A stretch of 64,000 nt of DNA, from the NCBI GenBank assembly GCA_963977415.1, contig CAXBOS010000003.1, positions 1 through 64,000 of the forward strand, read 5' to 3'. Position numbers and translations under genes: made by a program. How positions within the stretch are numbered: the first letter of the stretch is position 1; the number at the start of each line of letters is the position of its first letter. Origin of the DNA: Croceimicrobium sp963977415. Lineage in GTDB: Bacteria > Bacteroidota > Bacteroidia > Flavobacteriales > Schleiferiaceae. The notes beneath the pieces are model-generated. The model made no database searches. It saw only the letters and a program-made list of their open reading frames with translations, and was not told the DNA's origin. This document shows, one piece after another, positions 40,060 to 48,600 of the stretch.

Positions 40060-41277
40060 TTACTCAATTAATTTATCAAAATTGGATATCTGCTCATTCT
40101 TTCGCTTATCTCCGATGTGAGTATAAATCATAGTAAGTTCAATTTTACTATGCCCCATCAAGTTTTGAAGAACTTCTACTGACCCACCCAGCTCTAGAAA
40201 TATAGTAGCAAAAGTATGGCGACTAACATGGTAACTTAAGTTTTTACGGGTTCCTATGTAGGCAGCAATCTTCTTTAAATTGGCATTCATCTTTTGATTA
40301 CTAATAATTTCGCCCAATGGATTTAATCGATCACGGCTTAATAGCTGCTCGGCAACAGAATTTATAGGAATCTTGATATACTTTCCGTTCCGCTTTGTTT
40401 TCTCTGGTAAAACCAATAGGTACTGCCCGATAATTTGATCGGGCCTTAAATTCTTGATATCGCCATAGCGCAATCCTGTAAAACAGGAAAAAAGAAAACA
40501 GCGTAAGGTCTTTTGTAAATTGGGCGGCAAATAGCCTTCCTTATATAAATGAATGGCTCGTTTTAGCTCATCGTGCGAAAGTGCTTCCTTCTTCCCCTGG
40601 GCACTCATACCCTTTAAAGACTTATGGGGAAATTCAAACTCTAATCCGTCATCTTTAGCAAAATTCAGATATACTTTGATAATCTTGACTTTATTGCCGA
40701 TGGTATTAGTACTATTACCTCTTGCCTTTAAGGTCGCTTTAAAACTGTTAAAGAAATTATCACTAATGAGACTAAAAGGAATTGGGCTGCGCCACTCCGA
40801 TAGGATCTTATAGGTACTGCGGTGCTGCCGATAAGTATTATAGGCAATGTCTGATTTCCGTTGTTCGATCTTCCACTTCATATAGGCTAAGAAATCGATA
40901 CTTAAACTGCTTTCGGTTACAAAGTCCTTTAATACTTGAGGATTCAGCTTCAGCTTCCCTAATCTCGACTTTACCCGTAACTCATGAATTCGGGCTATCA
41001 TTCCATTTATAAGCAAATTATAATCGTCGGCGAGATCGCACTTACCATTAACTATTTGCTTGGCTTTATTAAAATGAGAGGGCTTAACCGATAAACCAGT
41101 AGGAATTCTGATTTGGACTCCGTCTAGAAAGCATTGTAGGTAAATCGAAGATGTCCCGTCTTTTCTGACGTGATCATCTTTGATTTTAACCTTGTGTGTT
41201 AGATCGCTGCCCACTTTATTTGGTGGGCAGTTTTGTGGGCAGTTTACCTGCCTTAAGAGAATTTGGGTAACTTGCAT
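40060..41277 (-). CDS. Tyrosine-type phage integrase
   Basis: 405 residues. An arm-binding N-terminus and SAM-like core-binding domain (about 125-225) precede the catalytic domain with R270 (TGLRYGDIKNL), H350 and R353 (HVSRHTF), H376 (LMGHSK) and Y385 (MIYTHI), the complete tyrosine recombinase set. It integrates the phage at the adjacent tRNA-Arg 3' end and excises it with a directionality factor. Gene next to the att site, as is usual. No integron-type extra patch is apparent. Confidence 0.92.
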   Translation of the reverse strand: MQVTQILLRQVNCPQNCPPNKVGSDLTHKVKIKDDHVRKDGTSSIYLQCFLDGVQIRIPTGLSVKPSHFNKAKQIVNGKCDLADDYNLLINGMIARIHELRVKSRLGKLKLNPQVLKDFVTESSLSIDFLAYMKWKIEQRKSDIAYNTYRQHRSTYKILSEWRSPIPFSLISDNFFNSFKATLKARGNSTNTIGNKVKIIKVYLNFAKDDGLEFEFPHKSLKGMSAQGKKEALSHDELKRAIHLYKEGYLPPNLQKTLRCFLFSCFTGLRYGDIKNLRPDQIIGQYLLVLPEKTKRNGKYIKIPINSVAEQLLSRDRLNPLGEIISNQKMNANLKKIAAYIGTRKNLSYHVSRHTFATIFLELGGSVEVLQNLMGHSKIELTMIYTHIGDKRKNEQISNFDKLIE

Positions 41278-41342
41278 AACTGTTTGTAATTAAACCAATT
41301 ACAGTTACCCTGATTATACCTGAGTCGCTAGACAATGGTATT

Positions 41343-41357
41343 TTGTGACCTCGGAAG
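41343..41357. repeat. Right attachment-site core (att direct repeat)
   Basis: Same 15 bp as 47-61, overlapping the 3' end of the tRNA-Arg gene. Marks the right junction of the prophage; the integrase gene begins 66 bp to its left. Confidence 0.88.
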
Positions 41358-41419
41358 GAGTCGAACCTTCAACCGCTTGATTCGTAGTCAAGTACTCTAT
41401 CCAGTTGAGCTACGAGGCC
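41346..41419 (-). tRNA. tRNA-Arg (anticodon ACG)
   Basis: A 74-nt cloverleaf on the minus strand. The acceptor stem GGCCTCG pairs with CGAGGTC (one G-U), the anticodon arm is CTTGA-CTACGAA-TCAAG with anticodon ACG, and the T-loop region is GGTTCGACTCC. CCA is not encoded. The gene remains whole because the prophage supplies the same 3' end sequence. Confidence 0.93.
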
Positions 41420-41501
41420 ATTTTCGTATTAAGAACTAATCCCTTTCTAAGGGGCTGCAAAGATAAACAGAATATTTACTCTGCCAAGGAAAAATTAAAA
41501 A

Positions 41502-41789
41502 TTACATAATTTCTACACTCAAGCCCCTTTGCAATAAGGTAGAACAGCGTGGTTCTAGGTCGGAATAAGCGCCCGACTTAACCACACACTTGCCTTTATA
41601 ATGGGTTAATACGGCGCACTGCTCGGCCTGCTCGGCACTGTGCTCGCATACTTCCATTAAACTAGCTATTACCCAATCAAAACTATTTACCTCATCATTA
41701 AAGAGAACAATCTTTAAAAGGTCTTCCTGTTGTTCCAACACGGCCGTATCCTGCTCGGTGGCCGGGTTTAGGTCATAATTAATGCTCAT
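41502..41789 (-). CDS. clpS: ClpS, adaptor of the Clp protease
   Basis: 95 residues matching ClpS: LFNDEVNSFDWVIASLMEVC, then HSAEQAEQCAVLTHYKGKC and a C-terminal GLSVEIM. ClpS delivers N-degron substrates to ClpA(C)P. Length is typical. Overlaps the end of plsY by 11 nt on the same strand, so they form one transcript. Confidence 0.9.
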   Translation of the reverse strand: MSINYDLNPATEQDTAVLEQQEDLLKIVLFNDEVNSFDWVIASLMEVCEHSAEQAEQCAVLTHYKGKCVVKSGAYSDLEPRCSTLLQRGLSVEIM

Positions 41790-42402
41790 GTCGGTTTTTT
41801 CTTTGAAAATTAACTTTGGCTTCTTCGCCTCGCAATAGTCTACGTAAGTTTTTGCGATGGGTAATTACTACTAAAAGCGCAATGGCGAAACTAAATATTA
41901 TTAATACCTGCGATGGCTCCTGAAAACGGTAAATTAACCAAAAGGGTAAGGACATCGCCGCCGTCATACTCGACACCGAAACGATACGTGTAATCAATAA
42001 GCTAGCTATAAAAACTCCCATTGCCATCAAGGCCGCTCCACTGTGTAAGGCTATTACCACTCCTAATAATGTGGCAATCCCCTTCCCGCCTCTAAAGTCG
42101 GCAAACAAAGGGAACAAATGCCCTAGTACGGCAATAAAACCTACCAAGAGAAGGATACTAACCTTATCTGCATAAAGCGGACTAAGGCTAACTAATTTTA
42201 CCGCGACAAAACCTTTCAGGGCGTCTAGGATTAATACTAGGGTTCCAGCCTGAGCCCCTAAAACGCGATAGGTATTGGTTGCTCCGGCATTGCCGCTTCC
42301 AAAATCGCGCACGTCTGTCTTATAAAACCATTTACCAATCCAAACGCTCCAACACATGGAACCGAGGAGATAGGCAGAAAGGATGTATAGAGCTAAAATC
42401 AT
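41779..42402 (-). CDS. plsY: Acyl-phosphate:glycerol-3-phosphate acyltransferase
   Basis: 207 residues from ATG 42402 (MILALYILSAYLLGSMCW). Multi-pass membrane protein with the PlsY motifs SGNAGATNTYRVLG and GGKGIATLLG. It makes lysophosphatidic acid from acyl-phosphate, the first step of phospholipid synthesis. A TATTTTTG -7 box at 42407-42414 lies 4 bp before the ATG, so the mRNA may be nearly leaderless; the longer upstream reading frame is therefore rejected. Co-transcribed with clpS. Confidence 0.9.
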   Translation of the reverse strand: MILALYILSAYLLGSMCWSVWIGKWFYKTDVRDFGSGNAGATNTYRVLGAQAGTLVLILDALKGFVAVKLVSLSPLYADKVSILLLVGFIAVLGHLFPLFADFRGGKGIATLLGVVIALHSGAALMAMGVFIASLLITRIVSVSSMTAAMSLPFWLIYRFQEPSQVLIIFSFAIALLVVITHRKNLRRLLRGEEAKVNFQRKNRHEH

Positions 42403-42437
42403 AGGGCAAAAATACAAATCCTTTAAAGATAAAATAA

Positions 42438-42470
42438 AAAAAGGGGTAAACCACTGGCTCACCCCTTTTT
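42438..42470. terminator. Bidirectional rho-independent terminator
   Basis: AAAAAGGGGT (42438-42447) pairs with ACCCCTTTTT (42461-42470). Placed just after the purL stop on the minus strand and upstream of plsY, so it ends purL transcription. Confidence 0.8.
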
Positions 42471-42488
42471 ACGATTAAAAATTACCGC

Positions 42489-44738
42489 TTATTTCATTTT
42501 ATCACCTAAGGCATTATCGTAAATTTCGGCATAGTCGCTCACCATTCCCCACTCTACATCATCAATGCGAATAGAACCTTTGGTTACGTGCCCTACTAAA
42601 TCGAACTCTACGCCATTTAGCATCATTAGGTCAATAAAAGCATCTTCGTTTTCGGGATTTACCGAAACAACCACTCTACTTTGACTTTCACCAAATAAAT
42701 AGGCATCGCTGCGGATAGCCGAATCGGTGGTAATATCAAACCCTAAATCGTTCACCATCGAACTTTCCATTAAAGCTACGAATAAGCCACCTTCTGATAC
42801 ATCGTGAGCAGAAGCTAAAAGTCCTTTGCGGATTAACATTTTAATCTGCTCTTGATTAGCATACTCTTCTTCTAAACTAAAGAAAGGCGCTGAACTTGCC
42901 TGTACGCCGTGAATATTTACTAAATATTGGGATGAAGAAATATCATTGCGGTTTTCACCGATCATGTAAATTAAATCACCCTTCTGCTTAAAGCCTAATG
43001 AGGTAATGTGCCTCTTATCTTCAATAATCCCAATCATACCAATAGTAGGCGTAGGGAATACCGGCTCTGTTTTACCTTTAGAAACGGTTTGGTTGTAAAA
43101 ACTAACGTTTCCACCTGTTACCGGCGTTTGAAATTTTTCGCAAGCTTTGCCCATCCCTTTAATGGCATTAACAAACTGCCAATATACTTCGGGCTGATAA
43201 GGGTTTCCGAAGTTTAAGCAATTGGTAATAGCAGAGGGAACGCCCCCACTTACAACAATATTTCGGGCGGCTTCTGCCACTGCTATCATAGTTCCTTTTT
43301 CAGGGTCGGCATGCACATAACGAGCATTACAATCTACCGTCATCGCTAAAGCGCGATTAGTTCCCTTTAAGTTAACAATAGCCGCATCTGAAGGATTATT
43401 GGTACTCATATTTACCGTTCCTACCATGCTATCGTACTGCTCGTACACAAAGCGTTTGGAGGCGATATTGGGGTGAGCCATCATTTCTTTGGCCGTAGCC
43501 TGAAGATCTTCGGGAACGGTAATACTATTAATATCAAATTCTTGATACTCCTTAAAATAAGCTGGCTCTTTGTGCTCGCGATAATAAACGGGAGCACCAC
43601 CACCTAAAACTAAAGGATGGGCGGGAGTTTCAGCAATTAATTCACCGTGCCAATAATACGATAAACGGTCTTCGGCAATTACTTCACCAATCTGCGCACA
43701 AGGTAAATCCCACTTATCAAAAATCGCTAAAACCTCCGCTTCGCGACCTTTATCAATTACCGCCAGCATGCGTTCTTGGCTTTCGGAAAGTAAAATTTCC
43801 CAAGGTTTCATATCATCTTGACGAGTTGGAACTTTATCCAAATGGATAATCATCCCTAAACCACCACCGGCACTCATTTCGGAAGTAGAACAGGTAATTC
43901 CTGCTGCGCCCATATCTTGCATACCTACAATAGCACCCGTCTGTGCTAATTCCATGGTAGCTTCTAATAATTTCTTTTCTTGGAAAGGATCACCCACTTG
44001 CACCGATGGAATGTCATCTGCGGAAGCGTCGGTTAAATCTTTCGAAGCAAAAGCTGCTCCCGCAATACCATCTTTACCGGTATAAGAACCAATAATAAAA
44101 ACGGGATTACCTGGGCCGCCACTTTTAGCGCTAATCATTTTATCCTTTTCGGTATTTAAGATACCGGCCGAAAAAGCATTTACTAAAGGGTTTTGCTCGT
44201 AGCAAGGATCGAAATACACTTCGCCGCCTACGGTAGGCACGCCAAAGGAATTACCATAATCGCCAATTCCTTTGGTTACTCCTTTTAAAAGCCATTTGGT
44301 TCTTTCGCTATCGGCCGAACCGAAACGCAAGGAATTCAATTGTGCAATGGGACGCGCGCCCATGGTGAATATATCACGGTTAATACCCCCTACTCCGGTA
44401 GCCGCTCCTTGATAAGGCTCCAAGGCCGATGGGTGATTATGACTTTCAATCTTAAAAGCGCAAGCCAAACCATCGCCAATATCTACCAATCCCGCATTTT
44501 CTTCCCCTGCTTTCACAAGCATGTGGGGACCATCTTTGGGTAAGGTTTTTAACCAAACAATGGAATTTTTATACGAGCAGTGCTCACTCCACATTACGGA
44601 GTAAATACTCAGCTCGTTGAAGTTAGGCACACGTCCTAAAATTTCGTTGATTTTTTCAAACTCTTCGGGCAGTAAGCCCAATTCTTTGGCGGTTTCTACC
44701 GTGGTGGGTTGCAAACTTTGGTCCATGAGGATTTTCAA
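42489..44738 (-). CDS. purL: Phosphoribosylformylglycinamidine synthase subunit PurL
   Basis: 749 residues, matching the small PurL form found with separate PurQ/PurS. Characteristic stretches are GLLPEEFEKINEILGRVPNF, SVMWSEHCSYKNS, GDGLACAFKIESHNHPSAL, GAATGVGGINRDIFTMGARP, MQDMGAAGITCSTSEM and SAHDVSEGGLFVALMESS. It uses ATP to convert FGAR to FGAM in purine synthesis. A perfect TATCTTTG -7 box lies at 44749-44756 on the minus strand, just upstream. Confidence 0.95.
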   Translation of the reverse strand: MKILMDQSLQPTTVETAKELGLLPEEFEKINEILGRVPNFNELSIYSVMWSEHCSYKNSIVWLKTLPKDGPHMLVKAGEENAGLVDIGDGLACAFKIESHNHPSALEPYQGAATGVGGINRDIFTMGARPIAQLNSLRFGSADSERTKWLLKGVTKGIGDYGNSFGVPTVGGEVYFDPCYEQNPLVNAFSAGILNTEKDKMISAKSGGPGNPVFIIGSYTGKDGIAGAAFASKDLTDASADDIPSVQVGDPFQEKKLLEATMELAQTGAIVGMQDMGAAGITCSTSEMSAGGGLGMIIHLDKVPTRQDDMKPWEILLSESQERMLAVIDKGREAEVLAIFDKWDLPCAQIGEVIAEDRLSYYWHGELIAETPAHPLVLGGGAPVYYREHKEPAYFKEYQEFDINSITVPEDLQATAKEMMAHPNIASKRFVYEQYDSMVGTVNMSTNNPSDAAIVNLKGTNRALAMTVDCNARYVHADPEKGTMIAVAEAARNIVVSGGVPSAITNCLNFGNPYQPEVYWQFVNAIKGMGKACEKFQTPVTGGNVSFYNQTVSKGKTEPVFPTPTIGMIGIIEDKRHITSLGFKQKGDLIYMIGENRNDISSSQYLVNIHGVQASSAPFFSLEEEYANQEQIKMLIRKGLLASAHDVSEGGLFVALMESSMVNDLGFDITTDSAIRSDAYLFGESQSRVVVSVNPENEDAFIDLMMLNGVEFDLVGHVTKGSIRIDDVEWGMVSDYAEIYDNALGDKMK

Positions 44739-44748
44739 AAATGAAGCG

Positions 44749-44756
44749 CAAAGATA
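44749..44756 (-). promoter_or_regulatory. purL promoter -7 box
   Basis: TATCTTTG on the minus strand, a perfect TAnnTTTG box 10 bp before the purL ATG (44738). No clear -33 TTG was found. Confidence 0.5.
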
Positions 44757-44823
44757 AGGCGAATAATAAAGAAAGGAGCTACTAATTGCACTAGAGAATC
44801 GTGCTTTTTACTTACTTCGCGCT

Positions 44824-45555
44824 GTGATTTGGTCGAAGAAAAAATTTAACATCCTCGTGCTTGGCTCGGGGCGAGGCGGTACATCGCTTATCGCTTCGCT
44901 GCTAGATGCGCATCCCCAATTGGAAATTGCGCTCGAAGCTCATGCCCAAAAGCATTTGGTTTTTTCGGCTCAGGGGCCAGATGAGCAGGAATTAAATAGT
45001 CGACTAAAAAGCTTTATTAAGGCCTGTGAAAAAGACGCGAAACAATCGCATTTTCCCAGCTGGGGCAACAAAATCACCACCGAGCAATTGGGCTTTCTCG
45101 AAGCGCTCGCTCCGCCACTCAAAGCACGTGAGCAGGTTTATGCCAAACTCTTAGGGGGCAAAAAAATTATCTTCATTACTCGTGATGGTCGCACTTGCAT
45201 ACAGTCTAAAATGCGCCGCACCCACTGCGATTTAAATACCGCCGTTAACTATTGGAAACACAGCGTTAACTATTTGGCGTTTTTACGCTCGCGAGCAGAT
45301 GCGCAATTAATCACCCTAAAGTTCGAAGATTTACTGCTGCAACCTGAAATAGAGTTGACGAAAGTTTGCCAGTTTCTCGACCTAGATTATCACCCCCAAA
45401 TGCTTACTGGTACCGCTAGTAATCGTATTCACAGCGATTATCGTCAAGATGAAATTAACAAACAAAAGGTGCTTTTGGACGCCGAAGCCCTCGCCATCGG
45501 TCAACACATTGCCGAGGAACTAAACTACCTTGGCTACACTTTAACATTCGGTTAA
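44824..45555 (+). CDS. Sulfotransferase family protein
   Basis: 243 residues. The PAPS-binding P-loop-like motif GSGRGGTSLIASLLDAHP is at about 12-29, and the second signature ITRDGRTCIQSKMRR at about 120-134. It should transfer sulfate from PAPS to an unknown acceptor. The start is a GTG at 44824; no ATG precedes the P-loop. Divergent from purL, followed by the large surface protein. Confidence 0.78.
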   Translation: MIWSKKKFNILVLGSGRGGTSLIASLLDAHPQLEIALEAHAQKHLVFSAQGPDEQELNSRLKSFIKACEKDAKQSHFPSWGNKITTEQLGFLEALAPPLKAREQVYAKLLGGKKIIFITRDGRTCIQSKMRRTHCDLNTAVNYWKHSVNYLAFLRSRADAQLITLKFEDLLLQPEIELTKVCQFLDLDYHPQMLTGTASNRIHSDYRQDEINKQKVLLDAEALAIGQHIAEELNYLGYTLTFG

Positions 45556-45588
45556 TAATTTCGAAGGATTTTTTAAAGGGCCGAATCG

Positions 45589-45596
45589 TACCTTCG
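45589..45596 (+). promoter_or_regulatory. -7 box of the large T9SS protein gene
   Basis: TACCTTCG at 45589-45596, 18 bp before the ATG at 45615. The -33 box is not evident. Confidence 0.4.
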
Positions 45597-45614
45597 CGCC
45601 ACAAAACTCTGGAG

Positions 45615-48600
45615 ATGAAACATTTTTACTTTTTAGCCTTTTTATTAAGCTTTTTCGCTAGTGAGGCTCAAGTCTTTAACATGACCCGCAACAGCAGTGA
45701 TACCAGTACTCTTTGTAATGGTACTCTGTACGATCATGGCGGTCCTACCGGAAGTTACTTCAATAGCTCCAACGACTACTTTTATATCAACCCTCCAGGA
45801 AGTGGCACTCTAACTATCACTTTTACCAGTTTTAGTACTGAGAATTGCTGCGACAGAGTTTGGATTTATGACGGTCAAGACTTTAGTAACCTAGTAAATT
45901 TCTACCGCGGTTCTGCCTTGCCCAACGGTGGGCTACCAATTACCCTAAGTTCCGGTTCTGCGATTGTTAGATTTTCATCCGATGGTTCCGTAACTAGTTC
46001 TGGTTTTAGCCTTACTTGGTCTGCCGGAAGCAATCTAACGCCAACCGCATCCTTTACTACTAGTACAGCAAACCCTGCTTTAAAACAGCCCGTTACTTTT
46101 ATCTCCACCTCTCTAAACTCGGGACAAAATATCTGGGATTTTGGCGATGGTAATTTTGGGGCGGGCGACACGGTTACACATGCCTACCAAACTGCAGGCA
46201 GCTACACGGCTAAACTTGTAGCAAGTAGCTGCAGTAACAGCGATTCCACTACGACTAACATTACCGTGCAAAATGCGGCCTTGCTTAGTATAACTCCAGA
46301 TACCATTAACGGCACCATTCCTTGTGGCCAAAACTTTACCGATACTATTTACTTTCAGAACACAGGAGGTGGAGCAGCTTATGCAGATCTGTCCGTTTCT
46401 AGTTTAAGCGATCAAACTCATTTTAGCGCCGGTTTCGAGACCGGACTTAGTCCTTTTGGGCCAAGTACCACCAGTACTCTACACACTGGGAATGCGGTGC
46501 TAGGAAACGCTGCTGTGGGCAATGGCTCTTTAAGCCTTTCTGGCAATGGTAGTTTTAGTAATAACATGGAAGCAAATTTTAGCAACAATAACGCTAATTA
46601 CTTCAGTTTCTATGTAAATGCTAGCGCCTCTAATTCGCGTTCTTACATTAGTTTAGGTGAAGAAATTGGTTTCAGTTTTTATGAGGCCATACCTATGGAG
46701 GTTTTTTTTGGAACTTTCCGCTTCTTTACGGGTGGAGTTATGTATCCTTATTCCTTAACCATCGGCACTTGGCATCATATTGAGTTTAAAAACATTGACT
46801 TCATAAATAAAAGTTTCGATATTTATATTGATGGTGTAGCCTTAACTACTGGGGCCGCATTTAACAATAATTTCGCAAGTAATTTTAACCATATACGCGT
46901 ATACAACATTGGCAACGCACCCTCTACTAATTACGATCAAATTGAGTTAAAAACACTGGGAGACAATTCAAACTTTGTGCTAGCGAATACCTCGGCCATT
47001 ACTACCAGTATGCTTGCCATACCATTCTCAGTGAATTTAAGCAATTCAACCGCGGGCTTAAAACAGTATTTGGTTAATATTCGCACCAATGCTATCGGCA
47101 GTGACTCATTAATAACTGTGCCCGTTAACCTTAATGTTACCGGAGCACCCGCTTTTAGCGCAACTCAATCTTGTATTAATTTCGATACGCTATTTGTAAA
47201 CCAAAGTGCCACCGATTCTATTTGGATTGCGAATACCGGTTGCGATAGCCTCGATTTTAGCAGTATTAGCGCTAGCAGTGCGATGTACAGCTTAACTCAA
47301 TCAAGCCTAATTATTGCTCCTGGCGATAGTGCCCTGCTCTTTGTTAGTTATAACGCTTCCAGCGCGGGTACTTTTAACGACACCCTCCATTTAGTTGGAA
47401 ACCTCGATACTATTATATGCCTATCTGCAGCAGCCTCAACCGCGCCAAGTATCGCCGTTGATAGCGCCAGTTATACGGTAAACAGCTATGGTTGTAATGA
47501 TTCGATTCCTATCAACTTAACCTTATACAATAATGGTACGGGTAGCATTCCTTTAAATTGGTCTATCGGCGCTTCTTCTTCTCTTTTCGATGATTTTGAA
47601 GGAGGATCTGCTCCTAACCCAGCTATTTGGTCGACTATCGGTTCTAACCAAATATTTAATGGCTGCTACGAAAGATCAGGTATATATGCCTTATCAATGA
47701 TGGGAACCAATCGTATTGCGGAAACAGTTTCATTAAATATAAACGCAGGCGACTCCGTTGCCATGTGGGTCTTCCCTGGCAACGGTGGCGGTAGTGGTTG
47801 TGAGAATCCTGATGGCGGTGAAGATTTATTTGTACAATATCGCCTTAATGGCGCCAGCTCTTGGACCACCATAGGTACTATTTACAATTATTTCACCGGA
47901 TCTCAGCGTTTTAGCTTTGCAATTCCGCAAAGCGGCACTATGCAAGTACGACTTTATCAATCCAATTACACGGGCAGTACTTTCGACCATTATCGTGTTG
48001 ACGACTTTGAAATAATTTCGAATAGTGCTGGTAGCTTCATCCCTACTTCGGGTAGCTTAACTTCCGGCGATTCTATCCAAACTACTGGTTACCTTTCTAC
48101 CGCCGGTTTAGTTAGTGGTTCTTATTCTCGTAACATTCTTATCAATTCGAATGATCCTTTTTACCCAGACACGATTATCAATGTTACCTTAAATGTATTT
48201 GGTGATCCTTTGTTAATGCAGTCTGCCGCTTGTTTAGCTTTCGACACACTTTATACCGGCGCTAGCCAACTAGATTCAGTTTTGGTATGGAATGATGGCT
48301 GTGATTCGCTTCATGCAACCGCTTTAAACTTTATTGGGACTCAATTTTCTACCACTTTAAGCTCCTTTAGCTTAGGTTTAGAAGACTCACTTTGGATTCC
48401 TATCAGCTTTAATCCTAGTGCTGGAAATTTAGGTGCACAAAATGATACCCTTTCCATCATCAGTAATGATAGCCTGCGCAATATCTGCCTGAGTGGTTTT
48501 GCTATTGGAGCGCCTTCAGGAAGTTTTAATCCAGATTCCTTATCTATCAACATCACCAACTGTGGCGATTCCATTAGTATTCCCGTTTATTTGCGAAATA

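Larger units (their letters stand above)
47..41357. mobile_element. Integrated siphovirus-type prophage in tRNA-Arg
   Basis: A 15-bp direct repeat bounds a segment that carries an integrase, repressor, antirepressor, primase/helicase, SSB, endolysin, holin, spanin, prohead protease, capsid, terminase, portal, tape measure and tail genes. The right copy of the repeat is the 3' end of an intact tRNA-Arg gene, the usual target of tyrosine integrases. No tail sheath gene is seen and a tape-measure gene is present, so a long non-contractile tail is inferred. No gene is obviously broken, so the prophage may be functional. The limits are inferred from the repeat, not from an empty-site comparison. 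Confidence 0.93.

Noticed and set aside
40060..41277. Integrase as the integron integrase for the cassette-like array
   Set aside because: The gene is adjacent to the tRNA att site and has standard phage integrase layout without the integron-specific insertion; it more likely serves only the prophage att sites.
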